DNA of 39,334 bases, from the NCBI GenBank assembly GCA_902599955.1, contig CACKHK010000011.1, forward strand, positions 1 to 39,334, read 5' to 3'. Below are positions 21,637-28,702 of the stretch, piece after piece. The translations under genes were made by a program, and so were the position numbers. The notes beneath the pieces are model-generated. The model worked only from the letters and a program-made list of their open reading frames with translations. It was not told the DNA's origin and did no database searches. The stretch is from an uncultured Pelagibacteraceae bacterium (GTDB lineage Bacteria > Pseudomonadota > Alphaproteobacteria > Pelagibacterales > Pelagibacteraceae). Within the stretch, counting starts at the first letter, position 1, and every line of letters starts with the position of its first letter.

Positions 21637-22440
21637 TTATTGAGTATCTATTTCTTCCCAATCATCATCGTTCATAGTCTCAGTAGTTTCACTTGAATTT
21701 AGAATTTTTCTTTTTCTATCTTGTAAGTATAAACTTCTTACAGATGCATATAAGTCCATAGAATTTTTTTCAAGACTATCGAATGCTTCTAAATTTTTAG
21801 CTCTAAAATCTACACCTGCCGTTAACCTAGAGTAATAATAATCAGAATTTTCAAAATATTTTGTATCATTGGCTATAGTAACATTGTACCACGCATCACC
21901 ACCACCAAAATTAACTAAAGAACCCAAAGTATCTCTGACAGTTGTTGGCCCAAGAACCGGCAAAACGAAATAACATCCCTCTTTAACTCCCCAAGTTCCA
22001 AGAGTTTGACCATAATCCTCTTTGTCTAATTTATTTAGTCCATAGTATGAAGCTACATCAAATATTCCAGCAATGCCAAGAGTTGTATTAATAGAAAATC
22101 TTAAGGTATTAATTCCAGCTTCTTTAAACTGACCTTGCAATATATTATTTGGAATAGTTACAACATTACTTAAATTGTTTAAGGCATTACTTGTACCTGA
22201 TCTAATGGGTTTTGGTAAGTATCTATACCCTTTAGCTACTGGTTTAAAAAAAATTTTGTCTAATCCTTGGTTAAAAGCAAACACACCTCTATTTATAGTT
22301 TCAAAGCAATCTTTCACTTCTGCATTCTGATTTTTAGATTTGCTATTAATTTCTATAGTGCCGTCTGAACCAGCAAAAACACTTAATGTTAATACATTAA
22401 AAATTACTGAAATAATAAATAGTTTTAAAATCTTTTTCAT
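21637..22440 (-). CDS. mlaA: MlaA/VacJ-family outer-membrane lipid asymmetry protein, no lipobox
   Basis: 267-aa MlaA (VacJ) family protein that removes phospholipid from the outer leaflet of the outer membrane. Family core: DCFETINRGVFAFNQGLDKIFFKPVAKGYRYLPKPIR (about 44-79), NLSNVVTIPNNILQGQFKEAGINTLRFSINTTLGIAGIFDVA, EDYGQTLGTWGVKEGCYFVLPVLGPTTVRDTLG. The N-terminus is a signal peptide with likely cleavage after Ala23 (VFA-GSDG), and no Cys lipobox is present, unlike classical MlaA lipoproteins; the nearest Cys (about 45) is inside the mature domain. The C-terminus is acidic. Divergent from the amidase (55-nt spacer) and upstream of mlaC. Confidence 0.9.
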   Translation of the reverse strand: MKKILKLFIISVIFNVLTLSVFAGSDGTIEINSKSKNQNAEVKDCFETINRGVFAFNQGLDKIFFKPVAKGYRYLPKPIRSGTSNALNNLSNVVTIPNNILQGQFKEAGINTLRFSINTTLGIAGIFDVASYYGLNKLDKEDYGQTLGTWGVKEGCYFVLPVLGPTTVRDTLGSLVNFGGGDAWYNVTIANDTKYFENSDYYYSRLTAGVDFRAKNLEAFDSLEKNSMDLYASVRSLYLQDRKRKILNSSETTETMNDDDWEEIDTQ

Positions 22441-22495
22441 TAGAGACGTTTATATTATATCTTTTACTTATTTAAAGATTTAAATGTTTTAAATA

Positions 22496-23230
22496 ATGCA
22501 GAAAAATGTTCAAAAAATGACTACTAATTATTCACCAAATTTTGATCTTAAAAAAAGAGATAAAAATAAAATAAAATACTTAATATTTCATTACACAGGA
22601 ATGACAAATGACAGATCAGCTATTAAAAAATTAACAAGTTTTAATTCTAATGTGAGTTGTCATTACTATGTAACAGCATCAGGCAAAGTAATTCAAATGG
22701 TTCCTGATTTATATGTAGCTTGGCACGCAGGTATATCAAGTTGGAGAAAAAATGTTTCTTTAAATAAATATTCAATAGGTATAGAAATCTCCAATCCAGG
22801 TCATGAGCATGGTTATAGAAAATTTAATGAAAATCAGATAAAAACATTAATTAAGATTTCAAAAAGAATAATTAAAAAATATAAAATTAATAAAAAAAAT
22901 ATTTTAGGTCATTCAGATATAGCCCCTTCAAGAAAAAAAGATCCTGGAGAAAAATTCCCATGGAAATTTCTTCACAAAAATAAAATTGGAATTTGGCATA
23001 ATTTGAATTCAAAAAACATTAAAAATTTAAGAGGAAAAACATCAGGGTTATATTTAGATAATTTTAAAAATTTTTTAAAAAAAATTGGATATAGAATTGA
23101 ATATTCTAATAGTAGACAATTAAAAAGACTAACTCAAATTTTTCAAATGAGATTTAGACCTGAGTTAATTGATGGGAAATGTGATTTAGAATGTTATGAA
23201 ATAGCAAAATCCCTTAAAAATCTTAAGTAA
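22496..23230 (+). CDS. N-acetylmuramoyl-L-alanine amidase, AmpD-like (Amidase_2)
   Basis: 244-aa zinc amidase that cleaves between MurNAc and L-Ala of muropeptides. Zinc ligands appear as His32 (LIFHYTGM), His139 (GHSDIAPSRKKDPG) and Asp149; Glu97 (GIEISNPG) and the AWHAG motif at 75-79 complete the active site. The C-terminal ~70 residues look like a reduced peptidoglycan-binding domain. No signal peptide is seen, so a cytoplasmic, recycling role as in AmpD is plausible; AmiD-like envelope amidases normally carry a signal. Starts at 22505 or 22517 are also possible. Stands alone upstream of rnpB, close to the cell-wall cluster. Confidence 0.87.
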   Translation: MQKNVQKMTTNYSPNFDLKKRDKNKIKYLIFHYTGMTNDRSAIKKLTSFNSNVSCHYYVTASGKVIQMVPDLYVAWHAGISSWRKNVSLNKYSIGIEISNPGHEHGYRKFNENQIKTLIKISKRIIKKYKINKKNILGHSDIAPSRKKDPGEKFPWKFLHKNKIGIWHNLNSKNIKNLRGKTSGLYLDNFKNFLKKIGYRIEYSNSRQLKRLTQIFQMRFRPELIDGKCDLECYEIAKSLKNLK

Positions 23231-23257
23231 TAAATAATTGAATTTTATAAAAAAATT

Positions 23258-23263
23258 TATAAT
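23258..23263 (+). promoter_or_regulatory. -10 box of the rnpB promoter
   Basis: A perfect TATAAT at 23258-23263, about 5-10 nt before the predicted 5' end of RNase P RNA. The -35 is weak: TAATTG at 23235-23240 with 17-nt spacing. Position relative to the RNA end is the main support. Confidence 0.6.
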
Positions 23264-23267
23264 CTTC

Positions 23268-23631
23268 GTTTGCCAGATAAAAGACTTATCGCTTTAATTT
23301 ATTAAAGAGGAAAGTCCGGGCTCTACAAAGACACAGTGCCAGTTAATGGCTGGCGGGGGCGACCCTAGGGATAGTGCCACAGAAAATAAACCGCCTTATC
23401 AAGGCAAGGGTGAAAAGGTGTGGTAAGAGCACACCGGCTATGTTGGTAACAGCTAGCGCATGGAAAACCCCACTGAGAGCAAGACTGAGTAGAGATGACA
23501 AAGTTAGAAATAACAAAAAGCAGTCTTTGGCTAGTCATCTGGGTTAGTTGCTTGAGCCTTAAAGTGATTTAAGGCCTAGAGAAATGATAAGTTTAAATGA
23601 CAGAACCCGGCTTATATTTTATCTGGCAAAA
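23268..23631 (+). ncRNA. rnpB: RNase P RNA (class A)
   Basis: Catalytic RNA that trims the 5' leader of tRNA precursors. The ends form helix P1: TTTGCCAGATAA (23269-23280) pairs with TTATCTGGCAAA (23619-23630). The conserved core is plain: GAGGAAAGTCCGGGCTC near 23306-23322, the ACAGAAAATAAACCGCC segment near 23380-23396, the GGTGTGGTAAGAGCACACC hairpin with a GGTAAGAGC-type loop, and the 3' GACAGAACCCGGCTTAT that closes P4. Length of about 364 nt is normal. Many proteobacteria carry rnpB just before mraZ, as here. Ends are accurate to a few bases. Confidence 0.93.
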
Positions 23632-23656
23632 ATATAATTTTAAAATTCTTAATTCA

Positions 23657-23683
23657 GACTAAATTTAATTATTATTTTTAGTC
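23657..23683 (+). terminator. Weak hairpin downstream of rnpB, possible terminator
   Basis: GACTAAA (23657-23663) pairs with TTTAGTC (23677-23683) around a 13-nt A/T loop, followed by CTTTCATTCT. The stem is short and the U-tract poor. It is the only stem-loop noticed between the rnpB 3' end and the mraZ promoter, so it may end the rnpB transcript, but support is low. Confidence 0.3.
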
Positions 23684-23738
23684 CTTTCATTCTCGAAATT
23701 TAGAACAAATCAAGAATACTCAAATATGATTTTAAGTA

Positions 23739-23767
23739 TTGACGATTTTATTTAAAACCCATAATAT
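23739..23767 (+). promoter_or_regulatory. Promoter of the dcw cluster (Pmra)
   Basis: TTGACG (23739-23744) and TAATAT (23762-23767) with exactly 17-nt spacing. Transcription would start near 23774, leaving a leader of about 27 nt before the mraZ ATG at 23801. The -10 element and start point are overlapped by the three CCCA boxes, which suits repression by MraZ. This is the best-formed promoter noticed in the window. Confidence 0.65.
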
Positions 23768-23781
23768 CCCACTATATCCCA
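23758..23781 (-). promoter_or_regulatory. Triple MraZ-type operator boxes (TGGG repeats, 10-nt period)
   Basis: CCCA occurs at 23758-23761, 23768-23771 and 23778-23781, i.e. TGGG on the minus strand at an exact 10-nt period. MraZ is known to bind direct TGGGN repeats separated by 5 nt upstream of its own gene. The boxes cover the -10 and predicted start of the mraZ promoter. G/C triplets of this kind stand out in such A/T-rich spacer DNA. Confidence 0.7.
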
Positions 23782-23800
23782 AATATGGATTTTATGGATT

Positions 23801-24256
23801 ATGTTTTTATCTACTTACGAAAACAAATTAGACAAAAAAGGAAGGGTGTCCGTGCCTGCTAGTTTCAGAAGCTATCTTTCAAACATGGGATATAACGGAG
23901 TCGTATGTTTTCCATCTTTTAACAATCAATCAATTGAGGCTTGGCCGCAAGACAGAATTGAAAAAATTTCAAACGCAATAGATACATTAAATCCATTTGA
24001 GGATAAGAAAGATTATTTTGCTACCTCAATATTATCAGAAAGTATTAATTTACAATTTGATAGTGAAGGAAGAATTCTTATTACAGAAAAACTATTAAAA
24101 CATGCGAAAATAAAAAATAGTATGTTGTTTGTTGGCCAGGGAAAAACATTTCAAATATGGGAACCAACAACTTTCGAAAAATTTAGGGTCACTGCTAGAA
24201 AAAAATCAAACATTAACAGGGCTAACCTTAAATGGGAGCAAAAACTTAATAACTAA
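23801..24256 (+). CDS. mraZ: Transcriptional regulator MraZ
   Basis: 151-aa DNA-binding protein with two SpoVT/AbrB-like repeats: DKKGRVSVPASFR near 11-23 and DSEGRILITEKLLKHAKI near 84-101. It forms ring oligomers that bind TGGG repeats at its own promoter and tune the division and cell-wall cluster; three such repeats are present at 23758-23781. MFLSTYENKLD is the family's normal N-terminus, which supports the ATG at 23801. Immediately followed by ftsZ (11-nt gap), whereas rsmH is the usual next gene. Confidence 0.95.
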   Translation: MFLSTYENKLDKKGRVSVPASFRSYLSNMGYNGVVCFPSFNNQSIEAWPQDRIEKISNAIDTLNPFEDKKDYFATSILSESINLQFDSEGRILITEKLLKHAKIKNSMLFVGQGKTFQIWEPTTFEKFRVTARKKSNINRANLKWEQKLNN

Positions 24257-24267
24257 ACGGGGGATAA

Positions 24268-25722
24268 ATGACAATTAATTTTAAAGCACCAGATATAAAA
24301 GAACTGAAACCAAGAATTCTAGTTTTAGGTATTGGAGGAGCTGGAGGAAACGCTATCAATGGAATGATAGAAGCAGGCTTACAAGGAGTTGAGTTTATAG
24401 CTGTGAATACTGACGCTCAAGACTTGAGACTAAGTCATGCTCAAACAAAAATTCAAATGGGCTTGAATTTAACAAAAGGTCTAGGTGCAGGTGCAAAATT
24501 AGATATTGGTGAAGCCGCAGCAGATGAGTCTTTGAATGAAATAGTAAATGTTCTTCAAGGTGCAAATATGGTTTTCATAACTGCAGGAATGGGCGGTGGA
24601 ACCGGAACTGGCGCTGCACATGTTATCGCCCGAGCTGCTAAGGAATTAAATATACTCACAATTGGAGTAGTTACTTTACCTTTTTTATATGAGGGTCCAT
24701 CTAGGATGAGAAAAGCAAATCAAGGTCTCGAAGAATTGAGAAAACATGTAGATACTATAATAGTAGTTCCAAATCAAAATTTATTTAAAATAGCTAGCGA
24801 ACAAACTACATTTGAGGAGTCTTTTGAGCTTTCAAATGATGTTTTACTTCACGGAGTTCAAAGCATAACAGATTTAATGGTAAGACCCGGTTTGATAAAT
24901 TTAGATTTTGCTGATGTTGAAACTGTTATGAGTTCAATGGGTAAAGCAATGATGGGAACTGGCCAAGCTGAAGGTGAGGGAAGAGCGGTTAAAGCTGCGG
25001 AGATGGCTATAAATAATCCATTGATAGATGACTACACTCTAAAAGGAGCAAAAGGATTGCTTGTAAATATTACTGGTGGAAAAGACCTTAAGCTTTTTGA
25101 GGTCGATGAAGCTGTTAATAAAGTAAGAGCAGAGGTAGATCCAGATGCAGAACTTATAATTGGTGCAATAACCGACGAAAGTTTAGATGGATTAATGAGA
25201 GTTTCGATTGTTGCTACATCTTTAGATGGTCAGCAACCAGAGCCAAAATCAGTTATTAATATGGTTCACAGAATACAAAATAGAAACCCTGGTTATTCTG
25301 ATTTCTCTAATCAGGCCTCTAGTCAATCATTCAGTTTTTCTAATCAAAGTAGCTCGATAATGACAAATGGTGCAAATGCACTGAAAATTGATGAAGATGT
25401 GAAAGCTGAAACTGAAAGTCAAGAGGCATCCACAACAAATTCTTCTGAGGAAATTGCAAGTTCAGCAATTGTTGAGGAGAAAGTTAACTCTGTTGAAGAT
25501 CAAATATCTAAAGCTTCTGAACAATTGATTGAAACACAAGAAATTGAAACTTCTCCGTCAAATGGACTGGAAAACTTTAATTTTGATGAGGAAACACCCG
25601 AACTATTTAATTCTGATGGAGAAACTGAAGATCAAACTTCTTTAACACCAGAAATAAGTGAAACAAAAGAAGAAGAAGATGATTTAGAAATTCCAGCATT
25701 TTTGAGAAGACAAAAAAATTAA
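24268..25722 (+). CDS. ftsZ: Cell division GTPase FtsZ
   Basis: Tubulin-like GTPase that forms the division ring. 484 aa. GTP-binding signature GGGTGTGAA (109-117), N-terminal [12 protein letters not shown] (21-32), T7 catalytic loop NLDFADV (about 209-215). From about 330 there is a ~140-residue disordered Ser/Glu/Gln linker ending in the conserved C-terminal peptide [12 protein letters not shown], which binds FtsA and related partners. Unusual start context: GGGGGA (24259-24264), three bases before ATG. Placement second in the dcw cluster, directly after mraZ, is unusual, since ftsZ normally closes the cluster after ftsQ-ftsA. The intact motifs argue for the main FtsZ rather than a minor paralogue. 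Confidence 0.97.
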   Translation: MTINFKAPDIKELKPRILVLGIGGAGGNAINGMIEAGLQGVEFIAVNTDAQDLRLSHAQTKIQMGLNLTKGLGAGAKLDIGEAAADESLNEIVNVLQGANMVFITAGMGGGTGTGAAHVIARAAKELNILTIGVVTLPFLYEGPSRMRKANQGLEELRKHVDTIIVVPNQNLFKIASEQTTFEESFELSNDVLLHGVQSITDLMVRPGLINLDFADVETVMSSMGKAMMGTGQAEGEGRAVKAAEMAINNPLIDDYTLKGAKGLLVNITGGKDLKLFEVDEAVNKVRAEVDPDAELIIGAITDESLDGLMRVSIVATSLDGQQPEPKSVINMVHRIQNRNPGYSDFSNQASSQSFSFSNQSSSIMTNGANALKIDEDVKAETESQEASTTNSSEEIASSAIVEEKVNSVEDQISKASEQLIETQEIETSPSNGLENFNFDEETPELFNSDGETEDQTSLTPEISETKEEEDDLEIPAFLRRQKN

Positions 25723-25740
25723 TGGTCTTCAAAAAAATAA

Positions 25741-26736
25741 ATGAATGCCACCATAAATCTGGAAAACAAACATTTTCCAGTTCTGCTAAATGAATTAATT
25801 AGCATTATTTCCCCTCTTTATGGTGGCACATTTATCGACTGTACTTTTGGACAAGGCGGATACTCAAAAAAAATTTTAGAAAATAAAGAAAATAATATAA
25901 TCGCAATTGATCGAGACAAAGATGTTTTGACTACTGCATCAAAATTCGAGAAAAAATATAGCAATAGATTTAAATTTTATAATATTAAATTTTCTAAATT
26001 AAATAAAATAAAACTAAAAAATAATGATCTAAGAGGTATAATTTTTGATTTAGGATACTCTATTAACCAGATAAAAAATTCTAAAAGAGGATTATCGTTT
26101 AACAATAAAGGTAAACTTAATATGAGAATGGGAATAAATGATTTTTCAGCGAACGATTTTATATCTAGCATGGATGAAAATAGTCTTTCAAAAGTTTTTA
26201 AAATATTTGGTGGCGAAAGATATTCAAAAAAAATTGCTAGAGAAATTGTCAAAATAAGAAAATCTAAAACTATTAAAACAGAGGATTTGGTACAAATTAT
26301 AGATAGTGTAAAAAAATACCAAAAAACAAAAATTCATAATTCAACCAAAATTTTTCAAGCATTAAGAATTTTAGTGAATAAAGAAATTAGCGAATTAATA
26401 AACGCTTTGATAAATTCATTTCACTTAATTCCTATTGGCGGTGTAATTGCTGTAGTTACTTTTCATTCAATAGAGGATAAAATTGTTAAATTTTTTTTTA
26501 AACACTATTCTGAGGAAAGAAATTCTTCTAGATATATGCCAAACAAAGAAGAATCAAAAAAATGTTTTAAATTAATTAATAAAAAACCAATTTTACCTAG
26601 CTTTAAAGAAGTAAACCAAAATCCACCATCAAGGTCTGCTAAACTTAGGTATGCAATAAAAATAAACCAAGAATGTAATTTTAATGATTTTATGGAAAAA
26701 TTTAAATATCTGACTGATGTTGAGGAGTTAAGATAA
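25741..26736 (+). CDS. rsmH: 16S rRNA (cytosine-1402-N4)-methyltransferase
   Basis: RsmH (MraW) adds the N4 methyl to C1402 in the 16S rRNA decoding centre using SAM. 331 aa: HFPVLLNELISII (12-24), the SAM loop FIDCTFGQGGYSKKIL (31-46), FDLGYSINQIKNSKRGLSF (the family's DLGxSSxQLD region), ALRILVNKEI and the C-terminal FHSIEDKIVKFFFK and NPPSRSAKLRYAIK. All standard. Located after ftsZ with an 18-nt gap and before ftsL, as in most dcw clusters apart from the inserted ftsZ. Confidence 0.95.
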   Translation: MNATINLENKHFPVLLNELISIISPLYGGTFIDCTFGQGGYSKKILENKENNIIAIDRDKDVLTTASKFEKKYSNRFKFYNIKFSKLNKIKLKNNDLRGIIFDLGYSINQIKNSKRGLSFNNKGKLNMRMGINDFSANDFISSMDENSLSKVFKIFGGERYSKKIAREIVKIRKSKTIKTEDLVQIIDSVKKYQKTKIHNSTKIFQALRILVNKEISELINALINSFHLIPIGGVIAVVTFHSIEDKIVKFFFKHYSEERNSSRYMPNKEESKKCFKLINKKPILPSFKEVNQNPPSRSAKLRYAIKINQECNFNDFMEKFKYLTDVEELR

Positions 26737-26740
26737 TTTA

Positions 26741-27046
26741 ATGAAAAAAATATTTTTTTTTACTCCAATAATAATTCTCATTTTTGCTACAACATTAACA
26801 AAAAACTCAACAAAAAAACTTGATAAAAAAATTTTTGAAATGAACGAAAATATAAGGATTTTGGAGGATCGTTATGAGTTAACTTTACTTGATTATAATA
26901 TCCTCACCTCACCAGAAAAATTAATCGAGTATCAACAATTTTATTTTGAGGAAAAATTCATACAAAAAAAAATAGAAAATTTGAACACAATTACAATTGT
27001 AAATGATAAATTAAAAATAGAGAAAATGGTTAATATTGATGAGTGA
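26741..27046 (+). CDS. ftsL: Cell division protein FtsL (short, divergent)
   Basis: 101-aa bitopic protein: one N-terminal transmembrane segment (about 4-20, IFFFTPIIILIFATTL) followed by a heptad-like Lys/Glu-rich coiled coil (KKLDKKIFEMNENIRILEDRYELTLLDY within 25-53). FtsL works with FtsB and FtsQ to activate FtsWI. Sequence identity in the family is low, so the call rests on size, topology, YNILTSPEKLIEY near the end of the coil (the usual L-x-xPxRLE element) and position between rsmH and ftsI. It overlaps ftsI by 8 nt. Confidence 0.8.
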   Translation: MKKIFFFTPIIILIFATTLTKNSTKKLDKKIFEMNENIRILEDRYELTLLDYNILTSPEKLIEYQQFYFEEKFIQKKIENLNTITIVNDKLKIEKMVNIDE

Positions 27047-28691
27047 ATTAAACCAAAATTCTCAAAATTCAGACAAATTTAATGATAGCTTTTCCTTTAA
27101 AGAAAATAAGTCATATTTGAAAATATCCTTTGAGAGAATTACGTTTATTTTTTTTGTATTTTTTATTTTGGCAGTAATTTTTTCGTCAAAAGTAATATTG
27201 CTTAGTATCAAAAAAATTCCAGAAATTCAAAAAATTACAAAAAAAGAGAATTTTAGATCTAGCATTTTGGATAAAGATGGAAATATTTTGGCCAAAAGTG
27301 TTCCAATTATCAATTTAGGCATAAATCCCAATTTAGTAATAAACAAAGAAAAATTATTAATTTCTCTAAAATTAATATTTCCAAACAAAAATTTTCAAAA
27401 AGAAATGTATGGAAAAAAATTCTTTTATGTAAAAAAAAAAATTAGTCCAAAAAAACTTCAACAAGTTCTACTTTTGGGGGATAAGTCATTTATTCAAGAA
27501 GATAGTATAGCAAGAGTTTATCCTAATGGGGATTTGTTCAGCCACGTAATTGGACAAATTGATAATGATAATAATGGTATATCAGGAATTGAAAAAACTT
27601 TTGATTATGAACTAACAACCTCAAGAGAACCTTTAAAATTAACACTTGATAAAGATTTACAATATTTGATTAAAGATGAGTTATCTAAATCTAGCGATAT
27701 ATTTCAAAATGTTGGAAGTGCTGCAATTTTAATGGATATAAATAATGGCAATATTTTATCAATGATTTCACTTCCTGACTTTGACCTTAACAAAAGAGAA
27801 AAGATAACTGATATAAAATATATCAATAGAGCAACAAAAGGTGTTTATGAATTTGGATCTGTTTTTAAAACTTTTACATTAGCTGCAGGCTTAGAATACA
27901 ATGTTGTAGAACCAGATACAGAATTTAAAGACCTTAAAAAAAGGATTACATGTGCAGGAAATTCTATATCTGAATATGATGATAAAATACCACCAGATTT
28001 AACTGCAGAAGAGATTTTAATTAGATCAGGAAATATTGGTTCTGTAAGAATAGCTGAAAAAGTTGGAATAGAAAATTATAATGAGTTTTTAAAAAAAATT
28101 GGAATTATATCTAATTTAGAATTTGATATTCAGGAGGTGGGATCAACCCAAATAGGAAGATGGGGTAAATGTAAACTTGCGACAGTTGCATTTGGTCATG
28201 GGATAGCTACAACTTTATTACAACTTTCTAAAGCTTATTCTATTATTAGTAATGGAGGATACGATATAACTCCAACATTAATTAAGAAAGACAGTTTAAA
28301 AAGACAAAGGATACTCAATGACAATTTATCAGAAACAATTAACCCTATTCTTAGGAAGATTGTATCAACAAAAGAAGGAACTGCAGGTTTTGCAAATGTA
28401 AAAGGTTATGAAGTAGGAGGAAAAACTGGTACAGCGGATCAACCTTCTGAGGGTGGCTACTCTAAAAAAAAAGTTAATACTTTTACTTCAGTTTTTCCTA
28501 CATCAGATCCAAAATTTGTATTAGCCGTGATGCTAGATGAGCCAAAAGCAAATAGAGAATTTGTCTATCATTATAGAGATGATAGATATCCCTACAAAGG
28601 TAACTGGAGAAATACAGCAGGTTGGACTACTGTTTGGGTAACAGGTCAGATAATTGATAAAATTGGGCCAATTTTAGCCACAAAATATTAA
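27039..28691 (+). CDS. ftsI: Septal peptidoglycan transpeptidase FtsI (PBP3 class B)
   Basis: Cross-links septal peptidoglycan together with FtsW. 550 aa from ATG 27039; a TTG at 27036 adds one residue and is less likely. Short cytosolic tail, transmembrane segment near 34-56, a dimerisation region beginning FRSSILDKDGNILA, and the penicillin-binding domain with SVFK (Ser274, Lys277), SGN (330-332) and KTGT (462-465). An A11 run at 27431-27441 lies within the N-terminal domain. The gene overlaps ftsL by 8 nt and precedes murEF by 11 nt. Confidence 0.95.
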   Translation: MSELNQNSQNSDKFNDSFSFKENKSYLKISFERITFIFFVFFILAVIFSSKVILLSIKKIPEIQKITKKENFRSSILDKDGNILAKSVPIINLGINPNLVINKEKLLISLKLIFPNKNFQKEMYGKKFFYVKKKISPKKLQQVLLLGDKSFIQEDSIARVYPNGDLFSHVIGQIDNDNNGISGIEKTFDYELTTSREPLKLTLDKDLQYLIKDELSKSSDIFQNVGSAAILMDINNGNILSMISLPDFDLNKREKITDIKYINRATKGVYEFGSVFKTFTLAAGLEYNVVEPDTEFKDLKKRITCAGNSISEYDDKIPPDLTAEEILIRSGNIGSVRIAEKVGIENYNEFLKKIGIISNLEFDIQEVGSTQIGRWGKCKLATVAFGHGIATTLLQLSKAYSIISNGGYDITPTLIKKDSLKRQRILNDNLSETINPILRKIVSTKEGTAGFANVKGYEVGGKTGTADQPSEGGYSKKKVNTFTSVFPTSDPKFVLAVMLDEPKANREFVYHYRDDRYPYKGNWRNTAGWTTVWVTGQIIDKIGPILATKY

Positions 28692-28702
28692 GAGCGTAAA
28701 AC

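Noticed and set aside
23245..23262. TTATAAA...TTTATAA palindrome before rnpB as an operator or terminator
   Set aside because: Pure A/T, and it overlaps the TATAAT of the rnpB promoter, which explains it better.
23632..23738. Hidden small gene between rnpB and the mraZ promoter
   Set aside because: No open frame with a start and plausible ribosome site; only A/T-rich spacer and one weak hairpin.
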